Source: Burkholderiales bacterium
GTDB taxonomy: Bacteria; Pseudomonadota; Gammaproteobacteria; Burkholderiales; Burkholderiaceae_F
Length of the DNA: 7,665 bases
Direction of reading: 5' to 3'
Assembly: GCA_021205255.1 (NCBI GenBank)
Contig: JAJPXW010000138.1
Location: forward strand, 1 to 7,665
In this document: positions 1 through 5,992 of the stretch, in pieces
How positions within the stretch are numbered: position 1 is the stretch's first letter
Layout: every line of letters begins with the position of its first letter
Notes under the pieces: generated by a model
What the model was told of the DNA's origin: nothing
Databases searched by the model: none
What the model saw: the letters and a program-made list of their open reading frames with translations, nothing else
Position numbers and translations under genes: made by a program

Positions 1-1475
1 AAAACCATATTATTGCAGAGCGCCTGGCAAAGTTGGGTAAGCTGCGTAGTCAAGGAGTGGCTTACCCTAATGATTTTGTCAAAAAAGATACTTTTGGGGA
101 GATAAGGGCAAAATATGGAGAAACAAGTGCTGAAGAGCTAGGGGCTCATCCTGTTGAGGTGGCTGTGGCCGGTCGCATCATGCTCAAGCGAGTAATGGGC
201 AAAGCTAGTTTTGCTACCGTAAGAGATGGTACCGGTCATTTACAGTTCTTTATTTCAAAGGGTGAGGTTGGCGATGAAACCTACGATTTCTTTAAGAAAG
301 TTATCGATATCGGAGATATCGTAGGCGCAGAAGGAAAGCTCTTTAGGACTAAAAATGGTGAGCTCTCTGTAAGAGTCAAAGTTCTTAGGCTATTAACTAA
401 AAATATCCGACCACTGCCAGACAAGTTCCATGGATTGGCGGATCAAGAAATGCGGTATCGTCAAAGATACGTAGACCTTATCGTAAATGAGGATACTAAG
501 AACGTATTTAAAACACGTTCAAAGATCATGAATGCCACACGGGAATTCATGACGGAAAACGATTTCATGGAAGTTGAAACCCCGATGCTTCATCCAATAC
601 CTGGTGGCGCAACGGCTAAACCTTTCATTACTCACCACAATGCCCTGGATATGGATATGTACTTGAGGATAGCCCCTGAGCTTTATCTCAAAAGACTTAT
701 TGTCGGAGGATTTGAAAGAGTATTTGAGCTAAACCGTTCTTTTAGAAACGAGGGCGTAGACGTTCGACATAATCCAGAATTCACCATGATGGAGTTCTAT
801 GCAGCCTATAAGGAATATAACTGGCTAATGGACTACACCGAAGACCTTCTTCGATATGTGGCCAAGAAGGTTCTTGGAACAACCAAGATTAATTATCAAG
901 GGCATGAAATTGATCTAGGTCCGAAGTTCGATAGATTGACGGCAAAAGAAGCCATCATGAAATATTGTCCTCAATATACGGCCGACCAACTTGAGGATGC
1001 AGATTTCCTTCGTAAAGAGCTTGTGAGGTTGCAAGAACCTGCTAAACCTACTGCATCTTTGGGAGAACTTCAGATGAACTTGTTTGATGCGACAACTGAA
1101 AGCAAGTTGATGCAGCCAACTTACATTGTGGATTATCCCGTTGAAATCTCTCCACTTGCTCGTGCTTCGGATGAAAGACCAAACATCACTGAAAGATTTG
1201 AGCTTTATGTAGCAGGTCGTGAGACTGCCAATGGTTTTAGCGAATTAAATGATCCGCAAGATCAGGCTGCTCGTTTTCAGGCTCAAGCTAAACTAAAAGC
1301 AGCCGGAGATGATGAAGCTATGTACTACGATGCCGACTATATTCGTGCTTTGGAATATGGCCTTCCTCCAACAGGAGGCTGTGGAGTTGGGCTTGACAGA
1401 TTTGTCATGCTTTTGACTGACTCACCAAGTATTCGCGACGTATTGTTATTTCCGCATATGCGGCCAGAAAGCTAA
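1..1475 (+). CDS. lysS: Lysyl-tRNA synthetase, class II (5' end outside window)
   Basis: Charges tRNA-Lys with lysine at the expense of ATP in the cytoplasm. About 490 residues are visible against a usual length near 500. The reading frame stays open to the left edge (first full codon at base 3, reading NHIIAERLAKL), which matches the normal N-terminus of the family, so the TTG at 33 is an internal Leu codon and the true start lies only some 10-20 codons upstream. An N-terminal OB-fold tRNA-binding domain (about bases 150-420) precedes the class II catalytic core. Motif 1 lies around bases 560-620 (EVETPML), motif 2 around 735-800 (FRNEG, RHNPEFT) and motif 3 around 1375-1465 (GVGLDR, then IRDVLLFP). 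The stop at 1473-1475 is one base before the next gene, implying co-transcription and coupled translation. I see no truncation at the C-terminus. Confidence 0.97.
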   Translation, partial: NHIIAERLAKLGKLRSQGVAYPNDFVKKDTFGEIRAKYGETSAEELGAHPVEVAVAGRIMLKRVMGKASFATVRDGTGHLQFFISKGEVGDETYDFFKKVIDIGDIVGAEGKLFRTKNGELSVRVKVLRLLTKNIRPLPDKFHGLADQEMRYRQRYVDLIVNEDTKNVFKTRSKIMNATREFMTENDFMEVETPMLHPIPGGATAKPFITHHNALDMDMYLRIAPELYLKRLIVGGFERVFELNRSFRNEGVDVRHNPEFTMMEFYAAYKEYNWLMDYTEDLLRYVAKKVLGTTKINYQGHEIDLGPKFDRLTAKEAIMKYCPQYTADQLEDADFLRKELVRLQEPAKPTASLGELQMNLFDATTESKLMQPTYIVDYPVEISPLARASDERPNITERFELYVAGRETANGFSELNDPQDQAARFQAQAKLKAAGDDEAMYYDADYIRALEYGLPPTGGCGVGLDRFVMLLTDSPSIRDVLLFPHMRPES

Positions 1476-1476
1476 G

Positions 1477-2337
1477 ATGGACTTACAAGCGCTAAAGGAT
1501 AGATATAAGCAGCTCCTGCATAAGCTAGCTAAGGAAGCTGATTTGCCACTTCCTGAAAATAGAATTCCTCTCTACCTCAATACTCAACATGTCGGCCATC
1601 TCACTAAAGATGATGCGAAGTATCTCGCTGATATTTTCCATTTCTTTGAAGTGAAACCTGATGGTAAAAAATGTACCTTTAAAGCCGAAGGTTCTGTTCA
1701 GGCTTCACGTAGGCTGGCAGCGGCCGCTCAAGTCTTTAAGCAGAAAGGAAGGCTTGAGGCTTGGCGAGATGAGTTGCTATCTGTGGTTGCATTGGACGAC
1801 TATGACCGGAAACATCCTTTTGCTTCGGTGGAAAGAGCCTTTGCCAGACCTTTAGCGCTTTCGACTTTCGCTGTCCACTTAAATCCTTTTACACCTGACG
1901 GACGTTTATGGGTTGGCCAGAGGGCCATGACTAAAAAGGTTTGTCCAGGAATGTGGGATAACTGTGCAGCCGGTATGGTTCCACGAAGAGAAAGCTTTAT
2001 TACAGCAATGGAAAGGGAAAGCTGGGAAGAGGCGGGTATTCATTTAGATCAGTTAGAAGTGGATTTTATTGGTCACCATAGAATTTCCCGACCCGTAACA
2101 GAAGGTTGGATGACTGAACACACTTTTATGTTCAGTACTCACGTTGATGATAAGTTCATTCCCCAAAACCAGGATGGAGAAGTTCAGAAATTTGAATTAT
2201 TAACACCTGAGGAGCTAGTTGATAAAGCAGAAAAAGGGATGTTCACCTTTGAATCATCCCTTTCAGTCTTGTTAGCAACTGCCACTAGGCTGGGCATGTC
2301 GCCTGTTTTAGAAGAGTATCTAATAGAGAACCTTTAA
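1477..2337 (+). CDS. Nudix hydrolase with DUF4743-type N-terminal domain
   Basis: A 286-residue protein. Residues 166-188 fit the Nudix box GX5EX7REUXEEXGU at every fixed position (G166, E172, R180-E181, E184-E185, G187), with Ser in place of the usual aliphatic residue at 182, so the Mg-binding glutamates are intact and it should be an active diphosphate hydrolase. The roughly 120-residue N-terminal part resembles the DUF4743 domain found with Nudix domains in proteobacteria, plants and yeasts. Eukaryotic relatives (yeast YJR142W and the Nudix part of Tnr3) act on oxidatively damaged thiamin diphosphate; extending that substrate here is inference. ATG at 1477 is chosen because it follows the lysS stop by one base. 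The ribosome site is weak (AGAAAG), so translation probably depends on lysS. No signal peptide or membrane segment is evident. Its stop codon directly abuts the stop codon of the convergent iscX. Confidence 0.88.
   Translation: MDLQALKDRYKQLLHKLAKEADLPLPENRIPLYLNTQHVGHLTKDDAKYLADIFHFFEVKPDGKKCTFKAEGSVQASRRLAAAAQVFKQKGRLEAWRDELLSVVALDDYDRKHPFASVERAFARPLALSTFAVHLNPFTPDGRLWVGQRAMTKKVCPGMWDNCAAGMVPRRESFITAMERESWEEAGIHLDQLEVDFIGHHRISRPVTEGWMTEHTFMFSTHVDDKFIPQNQDGEVQKFELLTPEELVDKAEKGMFTFESSLSVLLATATRLGMSPVLEEYLIENL
2233..2263 (-). terminator. Candidate intrinsic terminator for the isc operon, inside the Nudix gene
   Basis: Read on the minus strand, AAAGGGATG (2263-2255) pairs perfectly with CATCCCTTT (2241-2233). 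After one bulged A the stem gains a further UUC/GAA, closing a 6-base loop. The minus strand then reads TTTTT at 2235-2231, partly within the stem, followed by CTGCTTT. It lies about 75 bases beyond the iscX stop, antisense to Nudix codons. Only 5 of 12 pairs are GC, so strength is uncertain. It could be chance pairing in coding sequence. Confidence 0.4.
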
Positions 2338-2532
2338 TCATTCCCTTTCATCAAACCAAGCCATAAGGACAGCTTCGAGTATATGTTCGTTGCTTTTTTC
2401 TGGATCGTCGTCGAAATCTTCAAGCTCGCAGATCATCTGATGCATTTTCTCAAAGCTAAGACTAATGGGATTTATATCGGGATACTTGTCGTATAGCGCT
2501 TCAGCAATTTTCTGAATCTCATTCCATTTCAT
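2338..2532 (-). CDS. iscX: IscX, small acidic Fe-S assembly protein
   Basis: A 64-residue acidic protein (E. coli IscX/YfhJ has 66). The diagnostic segments are all present: an N-terminal KW, EALYDKYPD around residues 11-19, MHQMICELEDFDDDP around 30-44, SNEHILEA, and a terminal WFDERE. IscX binds IscS at a site overlapping that of frataxin/CyaY, can bind iron through its acidic surface, and modulates the rate of cluster assembly (family knowledge). The ATG at 2532 is 2 bases after the fdx stop, with GGAGG at 2547-2543 lying inside the end of fdx, 10 bases upstream of the start. It is the last gene of the operon, as in E. coli. The TGA stop (2340-2338) touches the stop codon of the opposing Nudix gene with no base in between. 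Confidence 0.95.
   Translation of the reverse strand: MKWNEIQKIAEALYDKYPDINPISLSFEKMHQMICELEDFDDDPEKSNEHILEAVLMAWFDERE
2371..2399 (+). terminator. Weak candidate terminator for lysS-Nudix mRNA, inside iscX
   Basis: About 35 bases after the Nudix stop the plus strand reads AGC-TT-CGA, an 8-base loop, TCG-TT-GCT, and then a run of six T (2394-2399, the first one shared with the stem). The stem is two 3-bp helices around a UU/UU internal loop, so it is weak; the T run is the better part of the signal. It is antisense to iscX codons. No better candidate was seen downstream of the Nudix gene. Confidence 0.2.
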
Positions 2533-2534
2533 CT

Positions 2535-2873
2535 TCAGAATGCCTCCCTGGCATGATTAATGGTGTACTTTGGAATTTCTACCTCAATATCTTCCTTGCC
2601 GATGACGGTTTGGCAGGAGAGGCGAGAATTTGACTTTAGTCCCCAGGCTTGATCAAGCAGGTCCTCCTCTTCCTCGTCTGGCTCGTTTAAAGAAGACATT
2701 CCTTTTGTGATGTAGCAGTGGCAAGTAGTGCATGCGCAGGAATATTCACAAGCATGTTCGATATTGACGCCGTTCTTCACCAATGATCTGGCTAGATTGG
2801 CTCCTTCTTCAACCTCAAACTCTGCACCATTGGGGCAGATCGATTCATGTGGCAGAACGGTAACTTTTGGCAT
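2535..2873 (-). CDS. fdx: ISC-type [2Fe-2S] ferredoxin
   Basis: Adrenodoxin-like ferredoxin of 112 residues that donates electrons during cluster assembly on IscS/IscU. Counted from the ATG at 2873 the cluster ligands are C42, C48, C51 and C87, the same numbers as in E. coli Fdx, including the CX5CX2C loop and the RLSCQ segment. An acidic EEEED stretch at 67-71 follows EPD, typical of the partner-binding face. Extra cysteines at 13, 46 and 53 are not expected ligands. A TTG six bases upstream (2879) also opens the frame, but it overlaps the hscA stop and sits almost on the GAGG ribosome site (2884-2881), while that site is 7 bases from the ATG at 2873, so the ATG is preferred. Two bases separate it from hscA, and two from iscX. 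Confidence 0.97.
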   Translation of the reverse strand: MPKVTVLPHESICPNGAEFEVEEGANLARSLVKNGVNIEHACEYSCACTTCHCYITKGMSSLNEPDEEEEDLLDQAWGLKSNSRLSCQTVIGKEDIEVEIPKYTINHAREAF

Positions 2874-2875
2874 TC

Positions 2876-4738
2876 TCAAACCTCGTTTACAGACTTTCCT
2901 TGCAACGCTGCAAGAATAGTCCTATTCATGCGGCGTGCGGCAAATTCCTCAGTGCCTTTGGACAGTGCGGAAATTAAAGCTTTTATTAATTGCGTATTGT
3001 CGGTTTTTCTTGCTTCGTCAAGCTTGTTGTAGGCTTCCTTAATTACTTCAAGTTCTTGTTCGTTTAGAAGATCGGCATCGGATTTCAAAGCTGACTCTAC
3101 AGATTCAAGTAACCTTGCAGCTTCTACTTGCTGCTCACGGAGTTCACGGGCCACCATATCTTCTTTAGCATGTCCGTGGGATTCCTTAAGCATTTCTGTA
3201 ATTTCTTCTTCGCTGAGTCCATAAGAAGGCTTGACAGTAACAGAGGCTTCAACACCAGTTGTACTTTCTCTAGCAGTTACAGAAAGAAGACCGTCAGCAT
3301 CCACCTGGAATGTCACACGAATTCTTGCTGCCCCTGCGGCCATGGATGGGATACCTTTCAAAGAGAACTTAGCAAGAGACCTGTCGTCTTCAACTAAATC
3401 ACGTTCTCCTTGCACCACATGGATCGACATTCCTGTCTGTCCATCTTTAAACGTGGTGAAGTCTTGGGCCATTGCAACAGGAATAGCTGTATTTCTTGGA
3501 ATTATCTTTTCAACTAGTCCGCCCATGGTCTCAAGACCAAGAGACAATGGAGTGACATCCAGTAACAGCCAATCTTCTCCAGAAGCACGGTTTCCGGCTA
3601 AAAGATTAGCCTGCATAGCAGCTCCAATTGCAACCACTTCATCCGGATTAATATCAGTTAGAGGCGGCATATCAAAGAAATCTTCTACTGCCTTACGGAT
3701 ATTTGGCATCCTTGTAGAGCCGCCAACTAATATGACTCCCTTAATTTCGGATTTCTTTAGACCTGCGTCCTTAATTACAGCCCGTGTAGCATCAATACAT
3801 TTCTGAACCAAGTGACCTGTTAAGGCATTCAATATGTGTCTGGAAATAGTTAAGTTAATCATTTTTCCAGAAGACATCTTTGCACTGATGGTTGCCTTCA
3901 CGTGATTGGAAAGATATTCCTTTGCCGCCCTGCACCTAGCCATTAATAACTTTTGGTCAGACTTGGTCAGAAGCGGGTTACCACACTGCTCAAGTGCCCA
4001 GCAATAAAGACGCTGATCGAAGTCATCTCCTCCGAGCTGGCTATTGCCCCCGGTAGCAAGAACCTCGAATACGCCCATGGTCATTTTTAGGACTGAAACA
4101 TCAAACGTACCACCGCCTAGGTCAAAGACGATGTAAATGCCTTCAGCACCTTTATCAAGCCCATAGGCTAAAGCGGCGGCTGTTGGTTCATTTAAAAGTC
4201 TCAGTACATTAAGGCCAGCTAGTTTGGCTGCATCTTTCGTGGCAGCTCTTTGAGAATCGTCAAAGTAAGCTGGCACAGTTACAACTGCTCCGACAAGCTC
4301 TCCACCTAAGGTTTCTTCAGCTCGTTGCTTTAATTTATAGAGAATTTCAGCTGAAACTTCGACCGGGCTTTTTTCTCCTTGAACTGTCCGTAGTTTTACC
4401 ATTCCTGCGCCTTCGGTCATGTCGTAAGGCATGTATTCGTCATTGCGCAGTTCGGCAGCGCTTCTTCCCATCAGCCTTTTAACGCTGGAAATAGTATTGT
4501 GGGGATCTTGGCTAGCAAATTCGCGAGCCTTATTGCCTACGGTAACTTCTCCATTGGAAAGGTAGCGCACTACGGAAGGAAGTAGTTTTTGGCCATTCTC
4601 ATCTTCAAGCACCTCAACTGAGCCGTTACGAACTGTAGCGACTAGAGAATTCGTGGTGCCGAGGTCTATCCCAACAGCCAAACGCTCCTCGTGAGGAGCG
4701 GTGGATAGACCAGGTTCAGCAATCTGGAGTAAAGACAT
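2876..4738 (-). CDS. hscA: HscA, Hsp70-type chaperone for IscU
   Basis: A 620-residue specialised Hsp70 (E. coli HscA: 616). With HscB it binds the LPPVK motif of cluster-loaded IscU and uses ATP hydrolysis to promote transfer of the cluster to acceptors. The ATPase domain covers about residues 20-390, with phosphate-1 loop GIDLGTTN at 23-30, VPAYFDDSQR at 155-164, phosphate-2 FDLGGGTFDVS at 205-215 and adenosine motif LVGGSTRMP at 337-345. The interdomain linker LLLDVTPLSLGLET is at 391-404, then a beta substrate-binding domain and a helical lid to the C-terminus. The start MSLLQIAEPG is the usual HscA N-terminus. The ATG at 4738 lies 2 bases after the hscB stop; only a poor ribosome site precedes it, so translation is probably coupled to hscB. 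An 8-bp inverted repeat lies within codons 13-19. Nothing appears broken. Confidence 0.97.
   Translation of the reverse strand: MSLLQIAEPGLSTAPHEERLAVGIDLGTTNSLVATVRNGSVEVLEDENGQKLLPSVVRYLSNGEVTVGNKAREFASQDPHNTISSVKRLMGRSAAELRNDEYMPYDMTEGAGMVKLRTVQGEKSPVEVSAEILYKLKQRAEETLGGELVGAVVTVPAYFDDSQRAATKDAAKLAGLNVLRLLNEPTAAALAYGLDKGAEGIYIVFDLGGGTFDVSVLKMTMGVFEVLATGGNSQLGGDDFDQRLYCWALEQCGNPLLTKSDQKLLMARCRAAKEYLSNHVKATISAKMSSGKMINLTISRHILNALTGHLVQKCIDATRAVIKDAGLKKSEIKGVILVGGSTRMPNIRKAVEDFFDMPPLTDINPDEVVAIGAAMQANLLAGNRASGEDWLLLDVTPLSLGLETMGGLVEKIIPRNTAIPVAMAQDFTTFKDGQTGMSIHVVQGERDLVEDDRSLAKFSLKGIPSMAAGAARIRVTFQVDADGLLSVTARESTTGVEASVTVKPSYGLSEEEITEMLKESHGHAKEDMVARELREQQVEAARLLESVESALKSDADLLNEQELEVIKEAYNKLDEARKTDNTQLIKALISALSKGTEEFAARRMNRTILAALQGKSVNEV
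2881..2884 (-). promoter_or_regulatory. fdx ribosome binding site (decides the start)
   Basis: GAGG on the minus strand within the last codons of hscA, 7 bases before the ATG at 2873. It is only one base from the alternative TTG at 2879, which argues against that start. Confidence 0.7.
4683..4700 (-). repeat. Perfect inverted repeat in the early hscA coding region
   Basis: On the mRNA strand CGCTCCTC-AC-GAGGAGCG is an 8-bp perfect inverted repeat around two bases, GC-rich against its surroundings. It begins 38 bases after the A of the hscA ATG and encodes part of APHEER. As RNA it would fold with at least 6 strong pairs and a small loop. The sequence shows no function directly. Confidence 0.6.
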
Positions 4739-4740
4739 TT

Positions 4741-5241
4741 CTATTCGAGTTCTTTTAACTGCCGATCAAGGAACATTAATTTCCTTACTTCTTCGGCGGC
4801 TGCGGCGGGATTCTTTTCTTCGTCAAGATACTTGCCGATTAGTTTGATAAGATCGGCTGATTCTTTTAGCACGGCTTCCTTAATACCGCTCAATTCTTTA
4901 GTATCTCCAACTCCCTTGGCGTCAGCAATAGCTTCTCTCCGATAGAGCTGATCCATGAGGAATTCTTCAGAAATGCCTTTGCTCGAACCGCTCTCTACAG
5001 GGTGACCTTCAGCGGCGCATAGTGCTTCAGCCCGCTTAATGGGATCCTTCAAAGTAGCGTAGGAGTCGTTGATAATAGTGGTCCATTGCTCAGCTGCCCG
5101 TTTTTCTGCTGGTGAGGCGGAAGCAAAATTATCTGGATGCACTTTCTTTTGTACGTCAAGATATTTTTTATCTAACGCCTCTTCGTCAATAGCAAAGGTA
5201 TGGGGCAAACCAAATAAATCAAAAGGATTCGTGGAAGCCAT
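4741..5241 (-). CDS. hscB: HscB, J-domain co-chaperone for Fe-S assembly
   Basis: A 166-residue DnaJ-type co-chaperone (E. coli HscB: 171). It stimulates the HscA ATPase through its J domain and escorts IscU to HscA. The N-terminal J domain spans about residues 5-75, with the required HPD at 35-37 in HPDNF. The C-terminal three-helix IscU-binding part includes FLMDQLYRRE around 93-102 and VRKLMFLDRQL near the end, matching the positions of the IscU-contact face in the family. The C-terminus stops a few residues sooner than in E. coli. The ATG at 5241 is preceded by AGGG about 8 bases upstream; the gap to the iscA stop is 14 bases. The gene is placed immediately before hscA, as expected for a pair made together. 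Confidence 0.95.
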   Translation of the reverse strand: MASTNPFDLFGLPHTFAIDEEALDKKYLDVQKKVHPDNFASASPAEKRAAEQWTTIINDSYATLKDPIKRAEALCAAEGHPVESGSSKGISEEFLMDQLYRREAIADAKGVGDTKELSGIKEAVLKESADLIKLIGKYLDEEKNPAAAAEEVRKLMFLDRQLKELE

Positions 5242-5255
5242 GTCGCAGCCCTAAG

Positions 5256-5579
5256 TTAGACGTGGAAGGATTTTCCGCATCCGCAACTTTCTTTTTCGTT
5301 TGGATTTTGGAATTTGAAACCTGAATTCAGGCCTTCTTTCACGAAATCAATCTGTGTGCCGTCAATATAGACAAGGCTCTTTGGATCGACAACGACTTTT
5401 ACGCCATTGCTTTCAAAAACATTGTCATCAGGTTCTACTTCATCGGCAAATTCAAGGGCATAGGCCATGCCCGAGCATCCGCTGGTTTTTACTCCTACAC
5501 GGATACCAATGCCTTTACCTCTTTTCGTCAGAAACTTCTGAACGTGATCGGCAGCCTTTTCAGTTAAGGTCAATGCCAT
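5256..5579 (-). CDS. iscA: IscA, A-type Fe-S carrier protein
   Basis: A 107-residue A-type carrier that binds iron or a [2Fe-2S]/[4Fe-4S] cluster and passes it to target proteins. The three ligand cysteines fall at C35 (SGCSGMAY), C99 and C101 (SCGCGKSF), the same numbers as E. coli IscA. The position between iscU and hscB makes it IscA rather than ErpA or SufA. The ATG at 5579 overlaps the iscU TAA by one base (TAATG), and a GGAG ribosome site at 5591-5588 lies inside the end of iscU, 8 bases before the ATG. This is a classic coupled junction. Confidence 0.96.
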   Translation of the reverse strand: MALTLTEKAADHVQKFLTKRGKGIGIRVGVKTSGCSGMAYALEFADEVEPDDNVFESNGVKVVVDPKSLVYIDGTQIDFVKEGLNSGFKFQNPNEKESCGCGKSFHV

Positions 5580-5974
5580 TATTTCTTCTCCAGGTTAGCT
5601 TGTTTATTGCGATAGTCTTCAACTGCGGCCTTAATGGCGTCTTCAGCCAAAATGGAGCAGTGGATCTTGACTGGTGGAAGTTCAAGTTCTTCGGCAATAG
5701 CCGTGTTCTTTAGCTTTTCGGCTTCATCAATAGTCTTTCCCTTGATAAGTTCCGTGACTAGTGAACTAGAAGCAATGGCGCTGGTGCACCCGTAGGTCTT
5801 GAACTTGGCATCTTCAATAATGCCGTCGTCATTTACTTTAATTTGCAGGCTAAGGACATCTCCGCAAGCTGGAGCGCCACGAGTGCCTGTTCCGACATGG
5901 GGATCGTTCTTATCAAGCCGTCCTACATTTCTAGGATGGTTGAAATGATCCATTACTTTATCGCTGTACTGCAT
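5579..5974 (-). CDS. iscU: IscU, Fe-S cluster scaffold protein
   Basis: Scaffold on which IscS-derived sulfur and iron form a [2Fe-2S] cluster. From the ATG at 5974 the protein has 131 residues (E. coli: 128) and starts MQYSDKVMDHF, like the family. Cluster ligands fall at C37, D39, C63, H105 and C106, identical in number to E. coli, and the HscA-recognition motif LPPVK is at 99-103. A TTG at 5992 would add six residues, but those codons (TTGGAGGTG) are in fact the ribosome binding site, so the shorter start is chosen. Residue 64, next to ligand C63, is Thr (ACC) where the family almost always has Gly (GCGSA). Eighteen bases separate it from the iscS stop; it overlaps iscA by one base. Confidence 0.97.
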   Translation of the reverse strand: MQYSDKVMDHFNHPRNVGRLDKNDPHVGTGTRGAPACGDVLSLQIKVNDDGIIEDAKFKTYGCTSAIASSSLVTELIKGKTIDEAEKLKNTAIAEELELPPVKIHCSILAEDAIKAAVEDYRNKQANLEKK

Positions 5975-5984
5975 ATAAGTTCCC

Positions 5985-5990
5985 ACCTCC
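5985..5990 (-). promoter_or_regulatory. iscU ribosome binding site (decides the start)
   Basis: GGAGGT on the minus strand in the iscS-iscU gap, 10 bases before the ATG at 5974. It is the strongest Shine-Dalgarno match among the operon junctions that I inspected, fitting the need for much scaffold protein. It overlaps the TTG at 5992, which rules that codon out as a sensible start. Confidence 0.75.
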
Positions 5991-5992
5991 AA

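Noticed and set aside
33..35. TTG as the start of lysS
   Set aside because: The frame is open to the left edge, and the upstream codons read as the usual LysS N-terminus (IIAERLAKL), so the gene is simply cut by the window.
1661..1855. Small plus-strand open frame inside the Nudix gene
   Set aside because: Out of phase with a conserved protein, with no ribosome site or recognisable product.
3231..3806. Long open frame (191 codons) on the plus strand opposite hscA
   Set aside because: Its product looks like no protein family I know, it has no good ribosome site, and it is wholly antisense to conserved HscA ATPase codons; it is a mirror of hscA codon use.
5354..5713. Open frame on the plus strand across the iscA-iscU junction
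   Set aside because: Low-complexity, Cys/Phe/Gln/Arg-rich product opposite two highly conserved genes; a shadow frame.
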